12,158 bases of DNA, from the NCBI GenBank assembly GCA_009785655.1, contig WQVW01000022.1, forward strand, positions 1 through 12,158, given 5' to 3'. This document shows, in pieces, positions 1 through 6,803 of the stretch. The position numbers were made by a program, and so were the translations under genes. The notes under the pieces are model-generated. The model did not search any database. It had not been told where the DNA came from and saw only the letters and a program-made list of their open reading frames with translations. Origin of the DNA: Oscillospiraceae bacterium. Lineage in GTDB: Bacteria > Bacillota > Clostridia > Oscillospirales > Oscillospiraceae. The first letter of the stretch is position 1. Each line of letters opens with the position of its first letter.

Positions 1-1
1 A

Positions 2-421
2 GCGGGGTACACAATCGTGCATGAACAAACTAAAGACATGCGAACCTATACCCATCCACGTGGCGGCACAGTCACGTATGATGCCGGAGCCGGACATGCG
101 GCAGTAATTGTACAAAGCGGTGCTGTTAAGTGCGGCGAGGTTAAGATTGGCGGTATGAGGAATGTGCGCGTTTATGCGCAGTATAATCCGACGCAACTAA
201 AAGCGGAGATGTTTCTGAAGAAGCTGAATGAGGTGCATGATTTCGCGGCACGGCAGTTTGTGGAGGAACATGGTGTGGATGCGCTCATCGTGAAGTCGGA
301 AGGCGGCGGCATTATCGCATCAATCTGCGGCCACCCGAAGGATATAAATGATATTTTGCCGGAATGGCTTACCATCGCCGATATTGTACGGGACGTGTTG
401 GAGACGGAAAACGTGAGGTGA
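2..421 (+). CDS. Hypothetical protein, 5'-truncated by window edge; paralog of the next gene
   Basis: I do not recognise this family. The frame is open to the left edge of the window. A GTG at 17 and an ATG at 38 are possible starts, but the codons before them read AGYTIV, which matches AGYTTV inside the downstream paralog, so the true start almost certainly lies outside the window. The last 65 or so residues (from MFLKKLNEV to DVLE) match the next gene at about 42 of 65 positions by hand alignment, including a GGG turn and an ILPEWL motif near the end. Between the AGYT block and MFL this copy has about 25 more residues than its neighbour. The visible part has no membrane segment; the paralog's lies at its N-terminus, which is missing here. 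The stop at 421 is one base before the next gene's ATG, so the two are probably co-transcribed and arose by tandem duplication. Confidence 0.75.
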   Translation, partial: AGYTIVHEQTKDMRTYTHPRGGTVTYDAGAGHAAVIVQSGAVKCGEVKIGGMRNVRVYAQYNPTQLKAEMFLKKLNEVHDFAARQFVEEHGVDALIVKSEGGGIIASICGHPKDINDILPEWLTIADIVRDVLETENVR

Positions 422-422
422 T

Positions 423-914
423 ATGATGCCAAGCAGTTTATTGACACTGGCGGCTATTATTGTTGGAATTTTTGCGGTTGTGGCGATAATATCCAAATAT
501 AGCTCAAGAGGCATTGAGGGAGAGTTGAAGGAACATCCGCAGTATGCGATTTATCTCGGAGCCATCCGGGCGGTGCAAAAGGCCGGATATACAACCGTCA
601 TCGACCAGAATGAGGATGTGCGGGTGGCGTTTGTAAAGCGCGGAATCGCTACATATGCTGAAATTTCGTACGCGGCTGCCGGGGCAAAATTTGCGGCGCA
701 AATGCGCGCGAATATGTTTCTGGAAAAGCTCAATGAAGTGACTGACTCGGCGGTGCGCAGTTTTGTGCAGGAACATGGTATCAACGCGCTGGTTTTTGAG
801 TCTAAGGGCGGTGGCGTTATTGTGTCAATCAGCGGCTTGGCAAAGGATATCGATGAAATCTTGCCGGAGTGGCTGGGCATAGCCGGTGCCGTGAAGGATG
901 TGTTGGAAGGTTAA
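423..914 (+). CDS. Hypothetical membrane-anchored protein, paralog of the preceding gene
   Basis: This is a 163-residue protein of a family I do not recognise. Residues about 5-24 (LLTLAAIIVGIFAVVAII core) form one hydrophobic segment ending before KYSSRG, consistent with a single N-terminal membrane anchor with the rest on one side. The remainder is a small mixed domain with an AGYTTV block near residue 55, a helix-like MFLEKLNEV stretch, a GGGVIVSISG strand/turn and a closing ILPEWL motif shared with the upstream copy. A GAGGTG Shine-Dalgarno (415-420) sits before ATG 423; ATG 426 is an equally possible start. The stop shares a base with the scpB ATG (TAATG), so translation is probably coupled to scpB. 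Function is unknown; position alone suggests co-expression with chromosome-segregation and sporulation genes, not a role in them. Confidence 0.8.
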   Translation: MMPSSLLTLAAIIVGIFAVVAIISKYSSRGIEGELKEHPQYAIYLGAIRAVQKAGYTTVIDQNEDVRVAFVKRGIATYAEISYAAAGAKFAAQMRANMFLEKLNEVTDSAVRSFVQEHGINALVFESKGGGVIVSISGLAKDIDEILPEWLGIAGAVKDVLEG

Positions 915-1519
915 TGGAAAATCATGACATAGAAGGCGCGATTGAGGGTATACTATTTGTATCGGGCGAGCCTGTGAAAATCTCACGGATCGTTGCCGTA
1001 CTTGGGGTTGAGGAATCAGCTGTTGAAGCGGCTGCGCGCAGACTGGGGGATAAGCTAAGCTTTGAACGGCGCGGCATACGGCTTGTCCGGCTTGACGGGG
1101 CATTGCAGCTTTGCTCATCGCCAGAGTATGCGGATTTTATCAGGCGTGCGCTGGATACCCGCAAGCCGCCGAAGCTTTCCCCGCCAGCACTTGAAGTTTT
1201 GGCGATTATCGCATATTTCCAGCCTGTGACAAAGGCGTATATCGAGCAAATCCGCGGTGTTGACAGTGCGTATACAGTGGGGTTGTTGGCAGAGCGCGGG
1301 TTTATTGAATCTTGCGGACGGCTGGAGGCACCGGGGCGGCCGATGTTGTACCGGACGACGCATGTTTTTTTAAGGACATTTGGCATGACATCACTGGATG
1401 AACTGCCAATCCTGCCGCAGGTTGAGGACACAGGCGGCCAAGAGAGTATTCAAAGCGCGATACTGCAGTTGAAGTCGCGTGAGGAAAACAATCAGGAACC
1501 CGGACACGAAGAGGAATAG
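914..1519 (+). CDS. scpB: Segregation and condensation protein ScpB
   Basis: ScpB is the kite subunit that, with kleisin ScpA, binds the SMC ATPase to form the bacterial condensin that organises and segregates the chromosome. The 201-residue product starts MENHDIEGAIEGILFVSG, typical for the family. Two winged-helix domains follow; the second carries the family hallmark LSPPALEVLAIIAY near residues 88-101, then QPVTKAYIEQIRGV and GRPMLYRTT near 141-149. The C-terminal tail after residue 170 is polar and Glu/Gln-rich, as is usual. I chose ATG 914 because GGAAGG (905-910) precedes it and the family starts there; the longer in-frame start at 869 would overlap the upstream gene and add non-family residues. 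scpA usually lies directly upstream in this lineage; here two unknown paralogs occupy that place, so scpA is presumably beyond the left edge. Confidence 0.95.
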   Translation: MENHDIEGAIEGILFVSGEPVKISRIVAVLGVEESAVEAAARRLGDKLSFERRGIRLVRLDGALQLCSSPEYADFIRRALDTRKPPKLSPPALEVLAIIAYFQPVTKAYIEQIRGVDSAYTVGLLAERGFIESCGRLEAPGRPMLYRTTHVFLRTFGMTSLDELPILPQVEDTGGQESIQSAILQLKSREENNQEPGHEEE

Positions 1520-1522
1520 ATT

Positions 1523-2131
1523 ATGATTATTGCGGCCTGTATCGTTGCGGTACTTATCCTGATAAGCTTGCTGCGTATCGGCGTATCCGCTGAGTACGGG
1601 GGAGATGGTTTTTTTGTCACAGCCAGTGTTGGGCTGATAAAAATAAAAATCTTACCGCGTAAAGAAAAGCCCAGGAAAGCAAAGAAAATTAAAAAGCCGA
1701 AAAAGCCTAAGAAACCCAAACAGCCGAAAATGGAAAAACCGGGCGGGTTGAAAGCCTTTTTAGACATGCTGCCGGGAATAAAATCTGCGTTAGGCCGATT
1801 AAGGCGCAGGCTCTTGATAAAAAAACTGACAATCCACTACACCGCCGCCGGGGAAGATCCGGTGAAAACCGCGATGACGTTCGGTGCTGCAAATGCTGTA
1901 TTTGGCGTGATTGTACCGGTACTGGAAAACAATTTTCGTATAAAGCACCGGGATTTTCGCGCACAGGCAGATTTTAACGCGACCCAGCAGCTTATCTATG
2001 TAAATGCAGCCATATCCCTCGCCGTTTGGGAGGCAATTTATATCGCGGCGGCACTCGCAAAATACCTGCCGCGCAAGAGTAAGGAACTTAAAAAGGAAAG
2101 CGATCAAAAAAGAAAGGATGTACAACAATAA
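1523..2131 (+). CDS. DUF2953 domain-containing membrane-anchored protein
   Basis: This 202-residue protein fits the DUF2953 family, which in spore-forming Clostridia commonly sits between scpB and gerW (ytfJ); the call rests on architecture and position. Residues 2-18 (IIAACIVAVLILISLLR) form an N-terminal membrane helix. Residues 22-44 look like a beta-rich segment (VTASVGLIKIKIL) typical of the family start. Residues 45-73 are an extreme Lys/Pro stretch with repeated KKPKKPK units, followed by a domain with LTIHYTAAGEDPVKTAMTFGAANA near residues 104-127, a conserved-looking family block. The C-terminus is again highly charged (SKELKKESDQKRKD). The gene starts three bases after the scpB stop and shares one base with the gerW start. 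The molecular function is not known; a sporulation role is inference from linkage. Confidence 0.8.
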   Translation: MIIAACIVAVLILISLLRIGVSAEYGGDGFFVTASVGLIKIKILPRKEKPRKAKKIKKPKKPKKPKQPKMEKPGGLKAFLDMLPGIKSALGRLRRRLLIKKLTIHYTAAGEDPVKTAMTFGAANAVFGVIVPVLENNFRIKHRDFRAQADFNATQQLIYVNAAISLAVWEAIYIAAALAKYLPRKSKELKKESDQKRKDVQQ

Positions 2132-2523
2132 TGGACAAGCGCCCGATAAATGATTTGATGGAAACGACCATGCAGAAGATCAGAGAGATGATTGATGCGA
2201 ATACGATTATCGGTGACCCGATAACAACAGCTGACGGAATTACGCTGATACCGGTGTCGAAGCTGAGCTTCGGATTCGCCGGGGGAGGGTCGGATTTCAC
2301 GAAGAAACAGGAGCATAATCCCGCAATGTTTGGCGGTGGCATCGGTGCCGGGGTAAAGATTGAACCTGTGGCGTTTATCATCGCCAAGGGTGAGAGTATC
2401 AAGATGTTGCATATCGCCCCGCCCGCCACGACAACGCTGGATAGAGTTATTGAAAACGTGCCAGAAATCATGGATAAGATTACAGAGTTTATCAGCAAGG
2501 ATAAGGAAGATACAAACGACTAA
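2131..2523 (+). CDS. gerW: GerW/YtfJ-family sporulation protein
   Basis: GerW (YtfJ in Bacillus subtilis) is a spore protein needed for normal germination, and its gene marks endospore formers. The 130-residue product begins with a helix (PINDLMETTMQKIREMID), followed by the family core NTIIGDPITTADGITLIPVSKLSFGF, a glycine-rich FAGGGSDF turn near residues 48-55, a second glycine stretch FGGGIGAG near 67-74, and VKIEPVAFIIAKG. A C-terminal helix (LDRVIENVPEIMDKITEFI) closes it, matching the usual length. AGAAAGGA upstream (2111-2118) is a good ribosome site, and the ATG overlaps the DUF2953 stop by one base (TAATG). It is the last gene of the first operon. Sporulation-specific control would be expected, but no sporulation sigma promoter was identified here. 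Confidence 0.93.
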   Translation: MDKRPINDLMETTMQKIREMIDANTIIGDPITTADGITLIPVSKLSFGFAGGGSDFTKKQEHNPAMFGGGIGAGVKIEPVAFIIAKGESIKMLHIAPPATTTLDRVIENVPEIMDKITEFISKDKEDTND

Positions 2524-2561
2524 GCATCGAGACAATGTTACTAAATATAACTGGACGATAC

Positions 2562-2664
2562 TGGGAGAAACGGGAGGCCACAGGTCGGCCCTGCACAGAG
2601 CCATGCAATTTTTTGCAGGGGAGGCCTGTTGCCTCCTGTATTGTTGCCACACGTCCCCATTTTT
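2562..2664 (+). terminator. Long imperfect hairpin with T-run: terminator-like element or small RNA
   Basis: Downstream of gerW, GGAGGCCACAGG (2573-2584) pairs with CCTGTTGCCTCC (2625-2636) with one mismatch. Inside it CCCTGCA (2589-2595) pairs perfectly with TGCAGGG (2614-2620), separated from the outer stem by a 4x4 internal loop. Shorter outer pairings TGGG/CCCA (2562-2565, 2656-2659) and ACG/CGT (2570-2572, 2652-2654) bring the end directly against T5 at 2660-2664, leaving an unpaired bulge of about 15 nt on the 3' side. This could end the scpB-gerW transcript, or be an independent small RNA of roughly 105 nt that uses the T-run to terminate. I do not recognise a known RNA family in it. 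The strand is assigned from the T-run. Confidence 0.5.
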
Positions 2665-2711
2665 GTTAGATTCTTTAGCTATATGACATTAGGTTCCAAA
2701 ATGCAGTTGTT

Positions 2712-2741
2712 TTGGCATAATTATCTCACTGATGTTAATAA
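2712..2741 (+). promoter_or_regulatory. Candidate sigma-A promoter for the carboxypeptidase operon
   Basis: TTGGCA (2712-2717) and TAATAA (2736-2741) are separated by 18 bases, and a TG one base before the -10 (2733-2735, TGT) gives an extended -10. It lies about 75 bases before the next gene's start, after the hairpin element, where a new promoter is expected. The region is AT-rich, so a chance match is possible. Confidence 0.4.
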
Positions 2742-2800
2742 TATGCAGGGGTTTCTTAAATCGGAGAACGATTTGAAAAACTTCTCGAGCCAAAACGATC

Positions 2801-2807
2801 AGGATGG
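2801..2807 (+). promoter_or_regulatory. Ribosome binding site deciding the carboxypeptidase start
   Basis: AGGATGG lies 11 bases before ATG 2819. The in-frame ATG at 2804 falls inside this motif and has no ribosome site of its own, so the start at 2819, which begins a classic MKKTIAM signal peptide, is preferred. Confidence 0.5.
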
Positions 2808-2818
2808 TACTTGTTTTG

Positions 2819-3982
2819 ATGAAAAAGACTATCGCAATGCTTTTGATAATCACGGCATTATATATCTATATCCCAGCGGTGGATTCGCAAGCGGCACCGT
2901 TGCCGCCGGCACCCGGAACATCCGCCGCCGCGGTAATACTGTTCGACGCAATCGGCGGAACTGTGCTGTATGAAAGACACGCCGATGATAGACGGCTGAT
3001 TGCCAGCACAACAAAGATATTAACGACGCTGGTCGCCTTGGAAAACAACGCGCTTGATGAAGCGGTTCACATAAAGCCGGAGCACACGAATGTTATCGGT
3101 TCGTCGATTTATTTACGTCAAGGCGAAGTGGTGACGGTCAGAGAGTTGTTGTACGGAACCATGCTTGCCTCTGGCAATGACGCGGCAACGGCACTGGCTT
3201 ATCACACATCAGGCAGTGTTGAAGATTTTACCAAGCTGATGAATGCGCGTGCGCAAGAACTTGGCGCGGTGAATTCCAGCTTCACCAATCCACATGGGCT
3301 TGATGGGGACAATCATTATTCAACGGCGCGTGACCTGGCTATGATCATGGCGGAAGCGATGCAAAATGAGGAGTTCCGCAAGATCGCCTCGACAAAGAAT
3401 ATAACCATCGGCAGCAGGTCGTTCACGAACCATAACAGGCTGCTGCGCGAATACGATGATCTGGTCGGTGGGAAAACAGGCTTCACAAGGGCAGCTGGGC
3501 GGACGCTTGTTACCGCTGCCGAACGTGATGGTATGTTGCTTGTATGTGTCACGTTGTCAGCCCCGGATGACTGGGATGATCACACATCACTGTACGACTG
3601 GGCGTTCAGCCAGTTCCAGGGATTCAGAATCAACTCAAGTGACACAAAGTATGTGACAATGCCTGTGATATCCGGCACAAGAGACATGGTGTCCGCGCGT
3701 CCGTCCATTGATTTTTTCCTGCTGGCGCGAAAATCGGATGACTTGACGATTGCAATCGAAGCACCAAGATTTGTGTATGCTGGTGTGATCAGGGGTGCGC
3801 GTGCGGGGAGAATTATTGTCAAAAATAATGGAGAACCGGTCAGCGAGATTCCGCTTGTATACACTGAAAATGTGACACTGGACGAATCGGAACGGCTGAG
3901 AGGTTGGGAGAAGATAAGATGGGCGTGGTATTTTGCCAACAGCCGCGGTGGGGTGAACTATGGCATCGCCCCCGTGTATTGA
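2819..3982 (+). CDS. Serine-type D-Ala-D-Ala carboxypeptidase (S11 family, DacB/DacF-like)
   Basis: This low-molecular-weight penicillin-binding protein trims the terminal D-Ala from peptidoglycan stem peptides outside the membrane. From ATG 2819 the product is 387 residues. Residues 1-20 (MKKTIAMLLIITALYIYIPA) are a signal peptide, with a likely cleavage near DSQAA. All three catalytic motifs are present: STTK at 63-66 (nucleophile Ser63, Lys66), SGN at 118-120 and KTG at 219-221. FTNPHGLDG and NHNRLL are further family marks. The C-terminal domain is beta-rich (about 270-350) and ends with ERLRGWEKIRWAWYFA, a plausible amphipathic membrane anchor as in PBP5-type enzymes. The family includes vegetative and sporulation-specific members (DacB, DacF); the sequence alone does not decide which, though gerW is next door. 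It appears to be the first gene of the second operon; its 3' end overlaps the next gene by 23 bases. Confidence 0.93.
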   Translation: MKKTIAMLLIITALYIYIPAVDSQAAPLPPAPGTSAAAVILFDAIGGTVLYERHADDRRLIASTTKILTTLVALENNALDEAVHIKPEHTNVIGSSIYLRQGEVVTVRELLYGTMLASGNDAATALAYHTSGSVEDFTKLMNARAQELGAVNSSFTNPHGLDGDNHYSTARDLAMIMAEAMQNEEFRKIASTKNITIGSRSFTNHNRLLREYDDLVGGKTGFTRAAGRTLVTAAERDGMLLVCVTLSAPDDWDDHTSLYDWAFSQFQGFRINSSDTKYVTMPVISGTRDMVSARPSIDFFLLARKSDDLTIAIEAPRFVYAGVIRGARAGRIIVKNNGEPVSEIPLVYTENVTLDESERLRGWEKIRWAWYFANSRGGVNYGIAPVY

Positions 3983-4706
3983 CACGATGACTGAACGTAT
4001 TCAAAAGATCATTTCGGCCCATGGCATAGCGTCCCGCCGGGAGGCCGAAATGATGATACTTAACGGCCGGGTGACTGTCAATGGAATCCAGGCGACGCTG
4101 GGTCAGCAAGCGCAACTGCCGCAGGATGAGATCGCAATAGACGGTATGCCGCTGAACCCGAAAGATGCGCCTATATACATAATGCTAAACAAGCCGCGCG
4201 GATATCTCACGACATTGAAAGATGATCGCGGCAGAAAAACAGTCAAAGACCTTGTCGCAGATGTTGGTACGCGAGTGTATCCGGCGGGCAGGCTGGATAT
4301 GGATTCTGAAGGATTGCTGATTCTGACGAACGACGGGCGGTTTGCCAATGCCGTTATGCATCCGTCGAACAACAAGGCCAAAACATATGAAGTGCGCGTG
4401 CGCGGGGACGTGGAAACAGGCACGGCGCGTATGCGTCTGCCGATGGAGATAGATGCTTATACCATAAGACCCGCTGAAGTCGAGTTAAAAGCGCAGACTG
4501 CCGATGGCGGGGTGCTCTATGTGACCATACGAGAAGGGCGCAATAGGCAGATTCGGAAGATGTGTGCGCAATGTTCTCTTGCAGTGTTGTCGTTAAAGCG
4601 GATATCTATCGGGTCTTTGGCGTTGGGGACTTTAAAACCCGGTAAGTGGCGATATCTTACACAGGAAGAAGTTGAAATGTTTTTAGAGCACAGCTCAAAA
4701 AGTTAG
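3960..4706 (+). CDS. rluB: rRNA pseudouridine synthase, RluB/RsuA family
   Basis: The enzyme converts a specific uridine in rRNA to pseudouridine; clostridial members at this locus are usually annotated RluB (23S), although RsuA-type specificity cannot be excluded from sequence alone. An S4 RNA-binding domain covers residues about 11-58 (ERIQKIISAHGIASRREAE, NGRVTVNG). The catalytic domain follows with MLNKPRGYLTT near 75-85 and the GRLDMDSEGLLILTNDG active-site block, with catalytic Asp at residue 113. The closing REGRNRQIRKMC motif is intact. ATG 3960 has a GGTGGGGTG ribosome site (3946-3954) and lies inside the carboxypeptidase gene; ATG 3987 fits the usual family N-terminus better but has no visible ribosome site. 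The start is therefore uncertain by nine codons. Length (248 or 239) is normal. Confidence 0.92.
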   Translation: MASPPCIDTMTERIQKIISAHGIASRREAEMMILNGRVTVNGIQATLGQQAQLPQDEIAIDGMPLNPKDAPIYIMLNKPRGYLTTLKDDRGRKTVKDLVADVGTRVYPAGRLDMDSEGLLILTNDGRFANAVMHPSNNKAKTYEVRVRGDVETGTARMRLPMEIDAYTIRPAEVELKAQTADGGVLYVTIREGRNRQIRKMCAQCSLAVLSLKRISIGSLALGTLKPGKWRYLTQEEVEMFLEHSSKS

Positions 4707-4713
4707 GGGTGTT

Positions 4714-5574
4714 ATGGTGGACATAGATATATTATCAGCCATTGAGGCAAAGTCCGGCGGATTTTCTAAAGGACGTAAGCGAATCGCGGAGTACATTTTA
4801 AAGCATTACGACAAGGCGGCGTTTATGACGGCGAGCAAGCTTGCGGTGAAAACCGATGTAAGCGAATCGACGGTTGTGCGGTTTGCTGCTGAACTCGGTT
4901 ACGAAGGATATCCGGAAATGCGCCGGGCGATTCAGGACACGATGCGCAGTAAGCTGACATCCGTTCAGCGCATACAGGTGGCGAAGGATACGATTGACAG
5001 CAGTGATATTCTGTCTCATGTCCTATCGTCTGATATAGATCAGATACGTCTGACAATGGAAGAAACGGACAGCGGGGATTTTACCAGAGCTGTTAACGCG
5101 ATTGCGAAAGCAAAAAATGTTTACATTTTAGGACTGAGATCCTCATCGTTTCTGGCTAACTTTATGGGATTTTACTTTAACTTGCTTTTCAGCAACTCAC
5201 GTGTTTTAAGCGAAAGCCCATCTGTGTTTGAAGAGCTTATCAGACTCTCTGAGGGCGATGTGTTAATTGCGATCAGTTTCCCGCGCTATTCGCAACGTAC
5301 GATACGGGCGATTGATTACGCGCGCGATGTTGGCGCAGAGATTATAGCGATTACAGACAGCCGCATATCTCCGTTGGCAAAACTTGCGGACATTGCACTT
5401 TGCGCGAAAAGCGACATGGTATCGTTTTTGGATACGCTTGTCGCGCCGTTGAGCCTGATCAATGCACTGATTGTCGCTGTGAGTGAAAAAGCCCCGGGGG
5501 ATTTGCATGAGAATTTTGAACGCCTAGAGCGTATTTGGGATGAATACGGGGTATATGAAAAGGTAGATGAGTGA
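4714..5574 (+). CDS. MurR/RpiR-family transcriptional regulator (HTH plus SIS domain)
   Basis: This 286-residue DNA-binding regulator has an N-terminal RpiR-type helix-turn-helix (about residues 1-77, with ASKLAVKTDVSESTVVRFAA at 40-59 and LGYEGYPEMR following) and a SIS sugar-isomerase-like domain (about 125-255). SIS features include VYILGLRSSS at 137-145, DVLIAISFPRYSQRT at 182-196 and IAITDS at 211-216. RpiR proteins usually bind phosphosugars through the SIS domain and control sugar or amino-sugar catabolism. No sugar gene is adjacent; the next gene, overlapping by 8 bases, is a flavoprotein, and the neighbourhood is cell-wall and ribosome biogenesis. Its target and ligand cannot be read from this window. 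AGGGG (4705-4709) precedes ATG 4714; GTG 4717 is an alternative start with better spacing. Confidence 0.92.
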   Translation: MVDIDILSAIEAKSGGFSKGRKRIAEYILKHYDKAAFMTASKLAVKTDVSESTVVRFAAELGYEGYPEMRRAIQDTMRSKLTSVQRIQVAKDTIDSSDILSHVLSSDIDQIRLTMEETDSGDFTRAVNAIAKAKNVYILGLRSSSFLANFMGFYFNLLFSNSRVLSESPSVFEELIRLSEGDVLIAISFPRYSQRTIRAIDYARDVGAEIIAITDSRISPLAKLADIALCAKSDMVSFLDTLVAPLSLINALIVAVSEKAPGDLHENFERLERIWDEYGVYEKVDE

Positions 5575-6787
5575 TATTGTCGTAATCGGTGCCGGAGCCG
5601 CGGGGATGCTTGCCGCATCTGTGGCGGCGCAGAGAGGGAATAACGTGTTGCTTCTGGAACGCAATGACCGCCCGGGCAGTAAACTCCGCATCACTGGCAA
5701 AGGCAGATGCAACCTCACAAACGACTGTGATGTGAAAGCAGTGATAGAAAATATCCCGACCGGCGGCCGTTTTTTGCAGAGCGTGATTTACGGATTTGCC
5801 CCGCAAGACGTGATGGCGTTGTTCGAGTCGCTCGGCGTCCCGTTGAAGACTGAGCGCGGGGGACGTGTGTTTCCGCAATCGGACAAAGCATCTGATATTG
5901 TGAATGCGCTGCGGCGGTATATGGATCAATCCGGTGTGATACAAAAACGCGGCCGGGCAACTAAAATTATTGCAGAGGACAAGCAAGTCACTGGCGTTTT
6001 GTCTTCTGCCGGGGAATTTAAGTGCAAGTCGGTGATACTTGCCACCGGCGGAATGTCGTATCCAAAGACAGGCTCCACCGGGGACGGGTTCAATATGGCA
6101 CAGGCACTTGGACACGCGGTCACACCTGTAAGAGGTTCATTGGTGCCGCTGGAAGCGGAGCGTGAAATCTGCGTGAGGATGCAGGGGTTGGCGTTGAAAA
6201 ATATCAGGCTGACGATTCATGATGGCGGGGCGAAGCCAGTTTTCACTGATTTTGGGGAGCTTCTGTTCACGCATTTCGGAATTTCAGGGCCGACCGTGTT
6301 GACCGCCAGCGCACATATGCGTGAGTTTGACAAGAAAAGATATTTTGCCCTCATCGACCTGAAACCAGCGCTGGATGAGAAAAAGCTTGATCTGCGGATA
6401 CTGCGTGATTTTGAAAAATATTCTAACAGAGATTTCTCCAACGCCCTTGGCGACCTTTTAAACAGGCTGATGATACCGGTTTTCATTGAAAAATCCGGCA
6501 TTCCGCCGGGCAAGAAAGTGCATTCAATCAGCCGGGAGGAGCGTTGGGGGTTGGTTCAGCTTTTTAAAGCATTTCGGATTGACATAGACCGCCCGCAGCC
6601 TGTTGAAGAAGCAATCATAACATCTGGTGGTGTGGCGTTGGGTGAAATCAACCCGAAAACAATGGAATCTAAACTGATAAACGGACTGTTTTTCGCCGGA
6701 GAGGTCATCGATGCGGATGCTTACACAGGCGGATTTAATCTGCAAATCGCCTGGTCAACCGCATATGCGGCGGGACAGTCAATTTAA
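5567..6787 (+). CDS. HI0933/BaiN-family FAD-dependent oxidoreductase
   Basis: This 406-residue flavoprotein belongs to the HI0933-like family, often annotated as aminoacetone oxidase-like or NAD(P)/FAD-dependent oxidoreductase and related to BaiN. The N-terminal Rossmann fold binds FAD through GAGAAG at residues 8-13 and the acidic end of the second strand, Glu31 (LLLERN). The family signature GKGRCNLTN follows at 44-52. Later motifs are VILATGGMSYPKTGSTGDGF (about 155-174) and the C-terminal FAD loop FAGEVIDADAYTGGFNLQIAWSTAYAAG (about 376-403). The middle part carries an inserted substrate domain containing FTHFGISGPTVL. Length is normal and no key motif is missing. The physiological substrate of this family is not settled. 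The start overlaps the regulator's end by 8 bases with AAAAGG just upstream, suggesting translational coupling. Confidence 0.93.
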   Translation: MSDIVVIGAGAAGMLAASVAAQRGNNVLLLERNDRPGSKLRITGKGRCNLTNDCDVKAVIENIPTGGRFLQSVIYGFAPQDVMALFESLGVPLKTERGGRVFPQSDKASDIVNALRRYMDQSGVIQKRGRATKIIAEDKQVTGVLSSAGEFKCKSVILATGGMSYPKTGSTGDGFNMAQALGHAVTPVRGSLVPLEAEREICVRMQGLALKNIRLTIHDGGAKPVFTDFGELLFTHFGISGPTVLTASAHMREFDKKRYFALIDLKPALDEKKLDLRILRDFEKYSNRDFSNALGDLLNRLMIPVFIEKSGIPPGKKVHSISREERWGLVQLFKAFRIDIDRPQPVEEAIITSGGVALGEINPKTMESKLINGLFFAGEVIDADAYTGGFNLQIAWSTAYAAGQSI

Positions 6788-6803
6788 GGTGGAGTGATAG
6801 AAC

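Noticed and set aside
2104..2652. Minus-strand open frames antisense to gerW and the hairpin
   Set aside because: gerW is clear on the + strand; the antisense products look like composition artefacts and no promoter orientation supports them.
2562..2664. Known small RNAs (SRP RNA, 6S RNA, riboswitch) as identity of the hairpin
   Set aside because: The SRP GGAA/GGTCAGG core is missing, the length is short for 6S RNA and its central bubble is not evident, and no riboswitch core was recognised. Left as unassigned.
2562..2664. Insertion-sequence remnant or MITE
   Set aside because: The inverted repeat is internal to a hairpin with a T-run, no target-site duplication was seen, and no second copy occurs in the window.
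2629..2973. + strand open frame of 114 codons through the gap before the carboxypeptidase
   Set aside because: It runs out of frame into the signal peptide and catalytic domain of the carboxypeptidase, begins inside the hairpin, and has no family-like sequence.
5459..6115. Minus-strand open frame of 218 codons over the RpiR and flavoprotein genes
   Set aside because: It lies entirely antisense to well-supported genes, is rich in Cys, His and Arg, and shows no family motif or credible ribosome site.
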